DNA from: Mixophyes australis
Taxonomy: Eukaryota > Chordata > Amphibia > Anura > Limnodynastidae
NCBI GenBank assembly: GCA_036250195.1
Contig: JAVHZZ010000006.1
Coordinates: forward strand, 184,833,350 to 184,897,349
Direction: 5' to 3'
DNA length: 64,000 nucleotides
This document shows, one piece after another, positions 11,785 to 21,689 of this stretch (the stretch's first letter is position 1; every line of letters begins with the position of its first letter). A program made the position numbers and the translations under genes. The notes under the pieces were generated by a model. The model saw nothing but the letters and a program-made list of their open reading frames with translations. It made no database searches and had not been told where the DNA came from.

Positions 11785-14700
11785 TGACGTAATTTACTAT
11801 GGACATAGTGAAAATGGCGGTTTTAAAGTTGCAATACCTGGACCCCACGCCATGTATAATGGAAAACAGGCGTGGTGTATTGCCACTTTTGTGTTCACTG
11901 GCCTTATAGTCTGTTTATGAGCATGCGCTGGGCAAATTTATGCAAAATGCAGTACGTATCGGCATTTGCGTTTCTTAATGATTTACCCGCGTTGTGTATA
12001 GACTTCCACTCCTGCTGTGCCTGAACATTACTTTGCTAACAATAATTCAATAATGCTTTTCTTACTTCATCTGCTTTGTTAAGTTTTATCAGTACTGGTG
12101 TAGCTCCACATTGTCACAGCTGTAATGGTCAAACACTGGAACTACAACTTGCACATTACTTTGTGGCTCACTATACTACTCTCTACTAGAGATGTGAGCT
12201 AACCCCTGTGTTTTGGTTTTGGATGTGGTTTTGGTTACAAAACGTCTACGTGTTTTGGTTTTGTTACAGGTTTTGCCCCAAGATCATGAAAGGTTTTGGT
12301 TTTGGATCTGGATTTAATTAATCGTTTTGGAAAACATGTAAAATAATGTGATTTTGAGCTGTTCTTGCTTCTATATTACTATTTGTAGTATTAACTATGC
12401 AGTCTATTTTCTAATGATCTCTTCACATTTGTCCAAATTTTCACCAATTTTGCCCAAAGTCTGCAGCAAGCTGGCTAGCTAAAATTAGTGACAGAGTAGC
12501 CGCAACAATTCATGGCAGTTTAATAAAAGAAACAGTCCGTAGTGGCACAGCAGTAAGCATAAAGTATCTACTTGCAGTCTCTGAATGCTGCAAATGACAT
12601 TCCTTAATTTTTCCAACAGATTGACACCAGTAGTAAGAAGGAGAGGTCATTGGACAGACAGTGCCATCAGTAGATATTAAACAGATGATGATAGACCAAG
12701 GCCATAATGTAAAATAATGTAAGATGGAAATGTCCTTGGGGCCACCCACCCACTCATATGTTAAAAAGAACATGTACCTAGTTTAACAAACCAAGCACTT
12801 CAGGGACTGCCACTTTTGTGGCTGAAGTGCTTGATTTGTTTGGGCCCCCACAAAAGAAAACGTGTTAGCTGTTGGTTGATGAATTGGAGAGAATAGATAG
12901 GTATTTTAGCAAATTACTAATGGCAATTTTGCTAACAGTGGTCATCTTCCTCTAGTTTGTTGACAATGTCATCACCCTCATCATCATCCTCATCACTGAT
13001 GTCATGATCATCATCACAGAATATTAATTTATATCCACTGGAACCTATAGACTCTGTAATTAGTGGCAAGAATGATATTCCTAATACAATTTATAGTTCA
13101 TTTTGATGAACACCAGATTTTCTACATTTTTGGGAAATAGTCTCCCCTGGCGATCACTTACAATGTTCCCGGCAGTGCTAAACAATTTTTGCGAGTACAC
13201 ACTGGTTGGGCAGCTTACGTACACCATAGATCGTTTGTACAAGGGGCTCCAAATTTACTTTTTTCCCTCCCAGAATTCTGAGATGCTAAGTTCTACTTTA
13301 TCATTAAAGTAATCATCCACCATTCTACTAAGACAAGGTGTATCCGATTGAGACATGCTAGAGGTTTTTAATACAGGGATGTCTTGAGGCTAGAGTGGAC
13401 AAAGTCTACAAGTATTGATAGAACTTTGTCTTGGGAAAAGAGTGTTTCTCCTGAATTTCTGTAAGTGAGGTGGGAGCAAAAATCCCTATAATGTGGTGTA
13501 AGAATATTGTGGCCGCTGAATGCCAGTCAATAGCCAGACAGAGATCTGAGTTCAGTTAGAAGGATTGGTAGTGATGTAAGAGGTTTGGTCAGGGTTAAGA
13601 CAACATTGTCCGTGAAAAAGCTATTTTGTTCTTAGCACTTTTAATTGTCACGTCATTAGAGAAAGCCAGTTTTTTTTCTCTTCCTTTTGTTTTTACTAAA
13701 TAATATGGCACAAAGTTATGTTGCATTTAACAAAGCATTGTTTAGTTAATTATTATAGGCCAGTGCTAATTGCTAGCAGCACAGTGGGTGGACATCCTAG
13801 ACAATTTGTTGCACCCATTTTTGCATTGCTATTCTGAAAACTGATTCGCTGATGGGTAAATAGAGATTAGGGAACAGCTGTTAGTGGTCATAGGAAAAAA
13901 GTCAGTAAAAACTTCCAAGGTTTCTTATTTATTGTATGGCTTTAGTGTTTTTAAGTATATCATAATTAATGGATAAAAGAGGTACATAGAACAAACATGA
14001 CTGACATATTTTTAATATGTCTGTATCTGGGATGTGATTTATGTTCATGAGTTTGAGGCTTTGAAATAAAATTTCTATGTGCAATAAATCCTTTTCCACT
14101 TTCAGGTATATTAAATTAAAAAGAAGAATGCCAGATCAGATTTGAAATTGGAAAAGTTGTTTTCAAAATATGCCATAAAGACTGGAGCAGAATTTTTACT
14201 AGAAACCTTTCAGGAGTCTGAAATTTAGAGATAAAAAACTCTGGGTTTGAGACTTCAAGTGGCAATACATCATCCTTGGTGAATCAGATCCCTGATGCTG
14301 ATTGGTTACTGTACCTCTTTGTGGGCTCTCTTGAGCGTCTCCAGCTCATCACCTAAGATCTGCAACTCCACTTCCAGACAATGTTTCTCCATTTCCAGAC
14401 CACTGCTGTTAGCCTTCAGCCTCTTCATATCAGCAGCTATAGTGTGACACAGGGCTAGTTCAGTTTCATACCTGGGTGATTTAAGAAGAAACTGTTTGAA
14501 AAAAGGTGATCACATAAACTTTAATCAGGACATTTATAGAACATGTCCTAAAATGTTCTCTCAAAAGTGCTAAATAATCAATATTTAATATATCACTTTG
14601 CTGTTGGTTTTGGTTTTTGATGGAAGGATCTCAGCTCCTTCATTTTATCATTTATCAGTAAAACCTTGAATTTTTCTATTCCAACTCCAAGGCTTGTCAT

Positions 14701-17700
14701 GCAGAATGGGTCCTGCATGGCACACAACCAACAATGTAACGGATGTCTTTGGGAAATTTTTTGTAAGAGATGGGAAACACTCACTTAGCTTTAAAGCCAT
14801 CTGCTGCTATTTTTGTATTCTCCATATTCAGCCACAGTTCAGAGTTCGCAACCTTTGCCTTGTGTATCTTCAAAGAGAAATGAGAAACGTTTTATGTAAT
14901 GGAACCATTTGTTTATCAATATTTTCACCAAAAAATTATTGGTACTACCAAAGATCTACATATACGCCATCTCCTTTATTTATTTTGAAATGGTCCTGTC
15001 CCATGTTCTATTCTTTCACTCTGTTCATTCAGATCCTTAGAAATATTTTGATAAACCTCTTCATTAGTTATCAGAATTGTTTATATGACTCATAAATCCA
15101 GTGCAATCATATAGATAATTTTTAATACCTATTTGGTGATCATGGGCTGAAAATTTCAATGTTAATTTGTGCCCATTGTATTGTATGTATGTCAATGTAT
15201 ATGATGGGAGGAACATCTTGTGACGGCACTGAAGCACTGAGTCAGCAAACTAAGATGCAGAAGGAAACTGCGGCAGGGACAGAATAAATGCAGAGATGAC
15301 AGTACAGAGAAGAAGAAAGCAGTGGTGCTGTTTATAGTTACTACTGGGCTTTGTACCAGGGCCGTCTCTTCCATTGGGCACGATGGGCAGGTGCCCGGGG
15401 GCCCTGCAGGCAAGGGGGGCGTGTCCGAATCCTAAAAAAAAAATTTTTTTTTTTTTTTTTTTTTTTTTAAATACTTACCTTGCGGTCACATCAGCGGTGA
15501 TCCAGCTCCCTCCCTGGTCCCCTCTTCCGTGCTGTGCTCGCAGTGAATGCTGGGCGTGATGTCACGCCCAGCATTCACTGCAACCACAGCACGGAAGAGG
15601 GCAGAAGAGACTCAGCGGCGCGGAAAAAAATTATTTTTTTAGGGGCCCGGTACACTGCATTGCCCGGGGGCCCATAAAGTTGTTAAGGTGGCCCTGCTTT
15701 GTACTGCATATTTCTACTAGCGCTTTTGCCTATCTGTGTGATGGCATTAATGTTAGTGCTGCGTGGACTATTGGACATGAAATAATAGCCGGTTCTCTGT
15801 GGGATTAATATTTACATTATGACAGTTTATACTTTAATTCGGTGTGCTGATATTCAATGTAAGTATTGCTAGCTACTGAGAGCTTACTGAGAACTTTCTG
15901 CATGTTACATTGGGAGTATATGAGTATTTCTGCATAATAAGACTGATGGGCATAACAGTAGCATTTTATTACAGATGGGCACAGTACTGGTTCTGTCTAA
16001 CATCTTGGTCCACCACTGTTGAATGTTGTTACCACATTCTGCAGCTACAGTGGTAAATGAAAGCAGGCATCCATTGGGAGGAAGATGAATGGCAAATGAC
16101 ATGGTTGTGATTGCCTTAGAGCAACACAGCTGCTTCTGCACTCAACAAAATAGAGTGGATCAATGAGCCTGATGTGGACCTCCAGGAGTGTTCTGTGTTT
16201 CCTCCAAGTTTAGATATCCATCTTATGCAGTCATAGACATGTAATGTTTTCATTTCTCCCCCTATATCTGCTGACATACCAGACTCCTTAATGGAGCTCT
16301 GCACCAGTAGATTGTCAACAAGTACAAAAAATCATATACAGCCCGGTAAGAGGGCACTAACCCAAACATTATAAAAAAAAATTGATGTTCCTTTATGTTC
16401 CAAGTGCCTGCTCTAATCAGAGTGAGTTGGTATCGGAACAAGTGCATGGGTAAAGGGGATTGGTGCATGTGCCAGCACTGTCCCTGATCACAGGGTACTA
16501 TTAATAAGCTGGAACAGCATTACAAGGGAAGGTATAGGTGTCAAAAAGAGGTCCATGTCCACATTTGGATTTTCCTCTCCCTGTTACACTGTATTATTAT
16601 ATAGACTAGACATCCTATTCAGTAGTATTCTATGTAATGCTCTGTAAGATCATATGCTTCCTTTTGTCATACTATGCTGCTTTGTGATACCATGTCTACT
16701 ACACCGGAAGAGTATGGTCCCCATTAAAAACAAAAAACAAAACAACATGACCACCAGAGCTGTGTATTATTGGATATGACTGCAATACAAAAGTGTTAAT
16801 GTTCTCAATGCAGACACTGCTCTATGCTTGGGTTTGTCAAATCCATGATACTAGGAATTGCTTTTGTGTATGAATAGATGGCTTGTTTGTAGCCTGCCTG
16901 GTTTGAATTGCATTTGCATTTACTGCAACTAGGTACTCTTACTTGATGTATTGATGTTCAAGCTATTGGCTTGCTACTGATATAACCTTGATGCTACTCT
17001 CTACCATGTAATTGATGGGGAGAAGGATTTTGTCTCTAGCACGTGTGTGTTTGTATGAGGTAGAGAATTTAGAATGTAAGCTCCAATGGGGCAAGGACTG
17101 ATGTGTATGATTACACATTATCTGTACAATACTGTTTAATATCATTGCCACTATATAAATAATAAATAAATCTTTTTTTTTTACTGTATACCATATCAAG
17201 AATCTGTTACTGAATATATATCATGGAGGTCATTAGTTCCAGGAAAACCTAATTTTTCAAGGGTTTATTATAGGTCTGGTATGTCTTTTTGTTGGCAGTT
17301 ACTCACTAATGCCAGTGGCCCTCTATGCAAATGAGAGAAGAGTTGTATTCAAATATTCATAGTGCCTCTAGAAAGTTGAAGCAGAATTGTATGGGCTGTC
17401 CCCATTTTCATGACATCCATCAAACATATCAATTCACTGGGATCCAGTAACTTTACCAAGGTACTTCATAGTTAATCTTCATGAAGTGCTGATTCCTGGA
17501 GAATTGATTGATGAGTCTGCATTCTTATGAAGTTTAGTTCAACCCACAATATGGATGGCAATCATTTGTAAAGTTCACCTAATGCATTCGTCAAAATGTC
17601 TTGGTTTTGCATGCATGGGCCTAAATTGTTCCTCTAGCACACTTCAAGTTGCATGCTTACTCATCGCTTCTAGAAGTGGGCCTTGGTTTGCAGAGTGGCA

Positions 17701-19642
17701 GAAAAACCACAGAGGTGCACTGTGCAAAAGTGTTAACATCACATCAATGTTCAACTTTCTTACTACCACCCCTTTCAATAAAATAAACTTTTCGATTTTT
17801 CTCTTAAAATACTGCTGGTTTACCATATTTATGGCTTTATGTTTATAATGAGAGCAGGACTTTCTTTTGCTAAATGTGGGTAAATCTGTGTGTGAAACCA
17901 TTTACTTTGCAATACATTTAAATTTCTTCTCAACCATCCCACACCAAACCCTCCAACAACCATCACTGTCCAACGGTGTATCACCAGGCCTCATAACAAA
18001 AGTTCTGCTGTTCTCACTTGCCGGGCCACCCTCTCTACTCTCAATAGAGTGACACATGTTCATGGGACAGATCTGAACATGCATGGTCAAGAACATGCAC
18101 CAGACTAGTGCATCATTGGAAGAGGTCTCAGCTCTGATTTCTTGAGAGTAGAGCAGAGACATCAGTGGTATCGGGGGAGAGGGGACCTCGGGGGGTAAGG
18201 GTGAACCGGAATTAGTGGGCCACATCATATCCAGGCCCATAGTCGCTACACCCCATGCACCCACAATAGTAACTCCCCGCTGCCCAAAAGCTTACATTTT
18301 ACTGTAAGAGTAATTATCCAATTCCCAAACCACCTTTTTAATCTCCCAAGGCTTTCCTACAGGATGTATGCTCTCTACACAGTCCACTTATTCATTATTT
18401 TTCCACTCTGAAACAACCTTTTGACAATCATACCAACACTGCTTTTTGACTAGATCAAATAGCCCCACAAAACATTTTATACCATTGTAACCTGGCTGGA
18501 CCAATATACAATTTTACTATAGATTATAAGCTTATGAGTAAAACCCTCTCACCTCTGTCTGTTTCTTAATGTCCAGTCTTGTTTTATTACTGTTTCTTCC
18601 CAAACAAAAACACTGTGCAGTACACTGCTGCTATATAAATGTTACCAATAATGTTAAAAATTACGGCCTGATTCATTAAGGATCTTAACTGAAGAAACTT
18701 CTTATTTCAGTCTCCTGGACAAAACCATGTTACAATGCAAGGGGTGCAAATTAGTATTCTGTTTTGCACATAAGTTAAATACTGACTGTTTTTTCATGTA
18801 GCACACAAATATCAACTTTAAATGTCAGTGTACAAATAAGCAATCAACTATTTGTGTGCTACATGAAAAAACAGTCAGTATTTAACTTATTTGCAAAACA
18901 GAATACTAATTTGCACCCCTTGTAACATGGTTTTGTCCAGGAGACTGAAAAAAGAAGTTTCTTCAGTTAAGATCCTTAATGAATCAGGCCCTACATTGTT
19001 TGGAATACACATGGAAATGGGCTTCTCCATCGAAGTGCAACATTGAGGAGCAAAGCAGGTCCCATAAACCGTTAAGGTTGAGACCCAAAGACTGCCAGAG
19101 TTGGTACAAAATTTAAGTCCTTTTGCGTAGTGGAATTTTTAAACTGGCATAAAAGGTGTCTTGGCTGTAAGGCAGTCTATTGACATAGATCTAACATTTT
19201 ACATAAAACTTTTAAAATTTTACATTTAGCTGAAAGGTCCAATTAAATCTCTGGCACTATAGTTTGTTAAAAAATGGAGAAATTGAGTTCTCACCTGACT
19301 TTCAAGTTCAGCAATGGTCTTATGATAACGACTGTTGTCATGGCCTACCGCCCGTTTCTCAGACAACTCTTTGATCTTTAGCTCTAGATGTTGGTTAGAC
19401 TTTGCCAATGATGTCACTCTTTCAAGATAAGCAGCCAGACGATCATTCAAATTTATCAGGATTTCCTTTGGACTTGGACAATAGAGATAACCACTAACCA
19501 TCTTGATTCCAGGGTTCATTCTGTGTCCACAATCTTGGAATTTGCTGCTTCTCACACCCAGTCGACTATAAGACATAATGGGAGATGAGGGATTAAAAAC
19601 TGCAGCAGAGGTTAGCATTGCATACCTGCTACTGTAGGGCAT
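3593..19642 (-). CDS. Type I keratin gene A (complete, 8 exons, divergent)
   Basis: Cytoplasmic intermediate-filament subunit; type I keratins pair with type II keratins to build epithelial filaments. Exons on the minus strand: 19642-19295, 14867-14785, 14471-14315, 8483-8319, 6458-6333, 5743-5523, 5276-5224, 3675-3593. Their lengths (348, 83, 157, 165, 126, 221, 53, 83) and phases follow the type I keratin pattern and join without a stop into 411 residues. The head is about 58 residues and not glycine-rich. Coil 1A has the initiation motif [15 protein letters not shown]. Coil 1B and coil 2 follow in exons 2 to 6, and the rod ends in [16 protein letters not shown], a weakened form of the usual TYRxLLEGE. 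The tail is about 43 residues. The start is the ATG at 19642, preceded by ATCACA. The exon 4 donor is GTTCGG, a poor site. An expressed but fast-evolving gene, or a very young pseudogene, are both possible. The introns carry MITEs, a SINE, L2 pieces and a hAT relic. Confidence 0.88.
3773..3946. mobile_element. Palindromic MITE in keratin A intron 7
   Basis: GGGGCTAGATTTACTAAACT begins the left arm and its reverse complement ends the element. The arms (about 70 nt) pair nearly completely and contain GTTGCCTATAGCAACCAATC and its complement. There is no coding capacity. I do not see a convincing target duplication. A partial arm of the same family lies at about 51036-51060. Confidence 0.85.
4947..5040. 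repeat. (AT)n microsatellite
   Basis: About 90 nt of alternating TA with one short ACACATACA interruption near 4999-5007, in keratin A intron 7. Confidence 0.95.
5224..5276 (-). CDS. Keratin A exon 7: start of tail
   Basis: 53 nt between acceptor CCCATAG and donor AAA|GTAAGT. It completes the Arg codon left by exon 6 and encodes [17 protein letters not shown], leaving one base for exon 8. Phase agreement on both sides is the main evidence. Confidence 0.78.
5523..5743 (-). CDS. Keratin A exon 6: coil 2 and helix termination
   Basis: Exactly 221 nt, the canonical size. It encodes [20 protein letters not shown] and ends [12 protein letters not shown] plus two bases of an Arg codon. The termination motif keeps LEMEI and TY but loses the usual R and the LLEGE sequence. 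Acceptor CCCCAG, donor AG|GTAGGT. Confidence 0.9.
6333..6458 (-). CDS. Keratin A exon 5: coil 2
   Basis: Exactly 126 nt. It encodes [15 protein letters not shown]...[18 protein letters not shown], matching the EVATNSELVQ...LRRTMQNLEIELQSQ block in position but diverged in sequence. Acceptor TTCAAG, donor ATG|GTATGA, phase 0. Confidence 0.88.
7345..7880 (+). mobile_element. L2-like LINE fragment (reverse transcriptase 3' part)
   Basis: Diverged stretches match the intact L2-like element at 33.3-33.9 kb in the same order, for example TCTGCCATTTCATCTTG, then AAATCATGTTA, then GAATCCAATGTAAAATACTT. The reading frame is destroyed. It lies in keratin A intron 4. Confidence 0.75.
8319..8483 (-). 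CDS. Keratin A exon 4: end of coil 1B and linker L12
   Basis: 165 nt in phase 0 on both sides. It encodes NIEHHHHEK, then [21 protein letters not shown] and ends ARFNHK, aligning with the VNVEMDAAPGVDL linker region of type I keratins. The acceptor is TTGCAG. The donor AAG|GTTCGG departs from GTRAGT and is the weakest site in the gene. Confidence 0.88.
8990..9692. mobile_element. Foldback element with long inverted ends
   Basis: The left end GTGGGACCCCCC and the right end (read in reverse) GTGGGTTCCCCCC match. Further inside, the left sequence GCCATAGTACCAATCAGCCC pairs with right-hand GGTTGGTACTATGGC. The arms are about 200 nt and imperfect around an unrelated centre. No transposase frame is seen, so it is probably a non-autonomous DNA transposon; the superfamily is not resolved. 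In keratin A intron 4. Confidence 0.7.
9693..10941. other. Intronic DNA without recognisable features
   Basis: Part of keratin A intron 3. Around 10233-10325 there is an imperfect GATGGAT/GCCTGGATA tandem stretch; otherwise I see nothing coding or repetitive. Confidence 0.5.
10942..11328. mobile_element. hAT-type MITE with 8-bp target duplication
   Basis: Ends CAGGGCC...GGCCCTG are flanked by perfect direct repeats AGCCCAAC (10934-10941 and 11329-11336). Terminal CAGGG and an 8-bp duplication are hallmarks of the hAT superfamily. The interior is GC-rich, has a long C run near 11000-11014 and no transposase. Confidence 0.88.
11450..11783 (+). mobile_element. tRNA-derived SINE with L2-like tail
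   Basis: The 5' part carries RNA polymerase III promoter elements: an A-box-like TGGCTAAGTGGTTAGCAC near 11461 and a B-box-like GATCAATTCCCGACC near 11506. A central domain with GTTTGCGTGGGTTTCCTCC follows, then TTTAGACTGTAAGC. The 3' end TATATAAATAAATAAATGATGATG resembles the 3' end of the intact LINE at 34.4 kb. The central block resembles V-SINE-type elements; that name is from memory. In keratin A intron 3. Confidence 0.87.
12187..13400 (-). mobile_element. Second hAT relic with C-terminal dimerisation domain
   Basis: The plus-strand left end TAGAGATGTGAGC resembles the end of the element at 2904. On the minus strand, about 13330 to 13088 reads [20 protein letters not shown], then [20 protein letters not shown], then IKMNYKL, the hAT dimerisation domain, followed by an acidic tail ending near 12945. 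An in-frame stop sits just upstream of this segment. The far boundary is unclear and may reach about 13700. Confidence 0.8.
13401..14314. other. Intronic DNA upstream of the hAT relic
   Basis: Keratin A intron 3, next to exon 3. The lower part may be further decayed hAT sequence. No coding or regulatory signal is clear. Confidence 0.4.
14315..14471 (-). CDS. Keratin A exon 3: coil 1B
   Basis: Exactly 157 nt, the canonical size. It starts with the last base of the split codon, then reads [19 protein letters not shown] and ends ETLKRAHKE. Acceptor CACCCAG, donor GAG|GTACAG. YETEL is a signature of type I keratins. Confidence 0.92.
14785..14867 (-). CDS. Keratin A exon 2: start of coil 1B
   Basis: Exactly 83 nt, the usual size of type I keratin exon 2. 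It encodes [14 protein letters not shown]...KIAADGFKA, equivalent to the ILxATVDNA...LAADDF segment. Acceptor TTTGAAG, donor AA|GTGAGT; ends after two bases of a Lys codon. Confidence 0.9.
15357..15696. mobile_element. hAT-type MITE with 8-bp target duplication
   Basis: CAGGGCC...GGCCCTG ends are flanked by perfect CTTTGTAC duplications (15349-15356 and 15697-15704). The interior has a long T run (about 15437-15468) and a strong hairpin centred on TGATGTCA near 15562 (AGTGAATGCTGGGCG and its complement). In keratin A intron 1. Confidence 0.9.
15705..17040. other. Intronic DNA without recognisable features
   Basis: Keratin A intron 1. Short open frames here lack coding-like content or splice context. 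I see no clear transposon ends. Confidence 0.5.
17041..17171 (+). mobile_element. SINE 3' fragment
   Basis: Matches the 3' third of the SINE at 11450: TAGAGAATTTAGAATGTAAG, CTCCAATGGGGCAAGGACTG and CTATATAAATAATAAATAAA. It is 5'-truncated. Confidence 0.8.
17172..18289. other. Intronic DNA without recognisable features
   Basis: Keratin A intron 1; AT-rich, with only short unconvincing open frames on both strands. Confidence 0.45.
18290..18655 (+). mobile_element. L2-like LINE 3' end fragment
   Basis: Follows the 3' untranslated part of the intact element at 34.1-34.4 kb: AACCTGGCTGGACCAATATA, then TAGATTATAAGCTTATGAG, CTCTCACCTCTGTCTGTTTC and finally CTGCTATATAAATG. It is diverged and non-coding, in keratin A intron 1. 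Confidence 0.72.
18664..18991. mobile_element. Near-perfect palindromic MITE, TA-flanked
   Basis: The two halves are almost complete reverse complements; the ends read CGGCCTGATTCATTAAGGAT and its complement. TA dinucleotides sit on both sides (18662-18663 and 18992-18993), as in Tc1/mariner-type insertions. Relatives lie at 45860-46177 and 58492-58817. In keratin A intron 1, about 300 bp from exon 1. Confidence 0.88.
19295..19642 (-). CDS. Keratin A exon 1: head and coil 1A
   Basis: Begins with [10 protein letters not shown] and runs 116 codons to ESQ, ending in phase 0 at CAG|GTGAGA. It holds the short Ser/Tyr-containing head and the helix-initiation segment starting at [12 protein letters not shown] (residue 59). 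The phase matches exon 1 of other type I keratins. Confidence 0.9.
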
Positions 19643-19723
19643 TGTGATTAGCTAGTGTGATTATACAACTTCCATAGTAACAGAAAATAAGGAAGTCTTG
19701 TTGCTTAACTTTAACTGACTGTT

Positions 19724-19728
19724 ATTGG
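19724..19728 (-). promoter_or_regulatory. Possible CCAAT box upstream of keratin A
   Basis: GAGCCAATAAC on the minus strand lies about 80 nt before the start codon. No canonical TATA box is seen at a suitable distance; a TATAAT at 19660-19665 is too near the ATG. Tentative. Confidence 0.25.
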
Positions 19729-20829
19729 CTCAGCAAGTGAACCATGTGTGCCAGATCAAATTTCATTCACCTTGGGCTCAATATAATCTTTTACCTGCTA
19801 CTTATTTTACTTAGTTTGCATTAAGGAATAGTCAAGTCTGCAGTGTGGGATTACTCTGAGAATAGCTTTACCGCCTAGCTGAAAATTCTTGCTGGCAATC
19901 ATAGGCATTCCTGGAATGCCAGTGGCGAGAGGGATAACAAATACCTGCCTTCAAACTCCCAAGGACATGAACTAGCTCACCAGGAGGAAGATAGCAGAGG
20001 AAGATCGTGAAACAAAGTTAGTTTTATTCACCGTTCCCTGGGGATATGTCATGTTGACTCTGGACCACAAGATATAGAGAATAATAGCCTATTCATATGC
20101 TCTGTGTAGAAGAAATACCATCAGCCTCACCTATGCTCCTATTCATGTGTTACAGTTAAGCCTTAGAAAACATTTTGCTTTTCTCTGGTTGTGAGAACAA
20201 ACATAGTAGGAATGGCTGGAAAGCCATCCAGTATTTACACATGAGTGATTGTTTACAAAGGAATTGCTATTTTCAGCAGGTTTTACTGCATTAAAATAAT
20301 TTTGTTAATGAGTAATTAAATGCTATTCTGCGTGCAGATAGTTTAAAAAGGTAAAGTGTTACCACTGTGTGCGCAAACATTAAATAATGCATTCTGTATA
20401 AATTTTGCAAAACATAAAATTCCTCATTGCAGTAATCACAATACAAAAACACAGATATTTAAATTAACATCATCATTGTTTATTTGTGTCACTAAATTCT
20501 GTACCCCTTAACAGTCTGTATGACAAGTCATATAAAAAACAAATGATACATAAAAACAGAACAAGGATATACAAAATTTATGGAGAAGGTGCAGATATGG
20601 GACAGAGGCTAGAGAGGGTCCTGCTTTTAGAGCACACAATCTGGTTAATCCAACATGGATAGAAAATAAAGTCAATTTGGAATAGCAAAACTTATATAAA
20701 TTGTAACTGTTACACAAAAAACATAAATAAACCAAGCAAAGGAAGCCAAAGAAATGAGGAAAATCTTGTCAGTAGGAATAGTCCACATAGAAGTACACAA
20801 AAGAGTTATTTGCATACATTTTACCAAAT
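19729..20829. other. Upstream flank of keratin A
   Basis: Presumed promoter-proximal and intergenic DNA. I see no gene, CpG-rich block or clear repeat. Confidence 0.45.
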
Positions 20830-20982
20830 TTGTGGAGGTGTGTGTGGGGGTGATATGCAAAGGTGTGTGGTGTAGATGTGTGGGGTGATGTATGGAGGTG
20901 TGGATATACGGAGATGTGCATGGGGGTGATGTGCGGAGGTGTTTGTAGTGTAGATGTGTGGAGGTGTGTGTGGTGTAGATGA
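20830..20982. repeat. GTGTGGAGGTGT-type minisatellite
   Basis: Irregular tandem copies of words such as GTGTGGAGGTGTG, GTGTAGATGTG and GGGGTGATGTG. The unit length varies from about 11 to 24 nt. Open minus-strand Thr/His/Pro-rich frames over it are products of the repeat. Confidence 0.8.
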
Positions 20983-21134
20983 GCTGTAAACTATTATTAG
21001 CAGAGATAATGGCCATTTCTTTGGAAAATATAGCAAGCATTCTGCTTTCAGAACGAATAAATTTGCAGGAGTGTCCGAATGCAAACAAGCCAGATCCATT
21101 CAGTAGAGGGACCAGAATAGGCTTCCCCGGTCAA

Positions 21135-21274
21135 AGTTCTGTCCAGCGTACACCAACGGGAGGTCCGACTGAGACTTACCCCTCCTAGTATGTCTTCTGG
21201 GATGCAATGTTGAAATTATTGTCTAAATCCATCCAGTGGAAGTTCTGGCCAGTGTACACCAATGGGAGGTCCGA
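21135..21274. repeat. Two direct copies of a 34-bp block
   Basis: AGTTCTGTCCAGCGTACACC at 21135 and AGTTCTGGCCAGTGTACACC at 21241 continue into matching GGGAGGTCCGA. The spacing is 106 bp with a few mismatches. It sits in an unclassified GC-richer segment (about 21085-21480) that may be a transposon remnant. Confidence 0.65.
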
Positions 21275-21689
21275 TCGGGTCCCTAAATCCCTTATAATCT
21301 GTCTGGGATCCAACCGGACCACTTCGCGTTGGTTTAATCGGAATCAGTGCAGGGGTGTCAAAGATATTCGCCAACAAACAAACAAGTAAACAAACTTCTT
21401 CTTTTAAATGCATAGGTATACTTTTATACAGCACTGTAAACAAAAATGTCCATGCGCAGTTTCCATACTCAGATGAGCTAACAGCTTTCTTTTTGATAAT
21501 AGGAAACTGGAATAAAAGATGACTTGTCTAAGATCACAGGGGGCCAATTTTAAAATTCCTACCAGAGTTTCCAGATCTCTTAATGTTATGGATTGTATTA
21601 ATAATTGTATAAGACAATAAAACTATGTTAAATTACTAGTTACTGTCTCATTAGATCTCTGTATGAGTGGATTAAAACAAAGAGTGGAA

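Noticed and set aside
19660..19665. TATAAT as a TATA box for keratin A
   Set aside because: Only about 18-23 nt before the start codon, so transcription would begin at or beyond the ATG.
20672..21099. Minus-strand Thr/His/Pro-rich frames over 20.7-21.1 kb
   Set aside because: They follow the GTGTGGAGGTGT minisatellite and have no splice or homology support.
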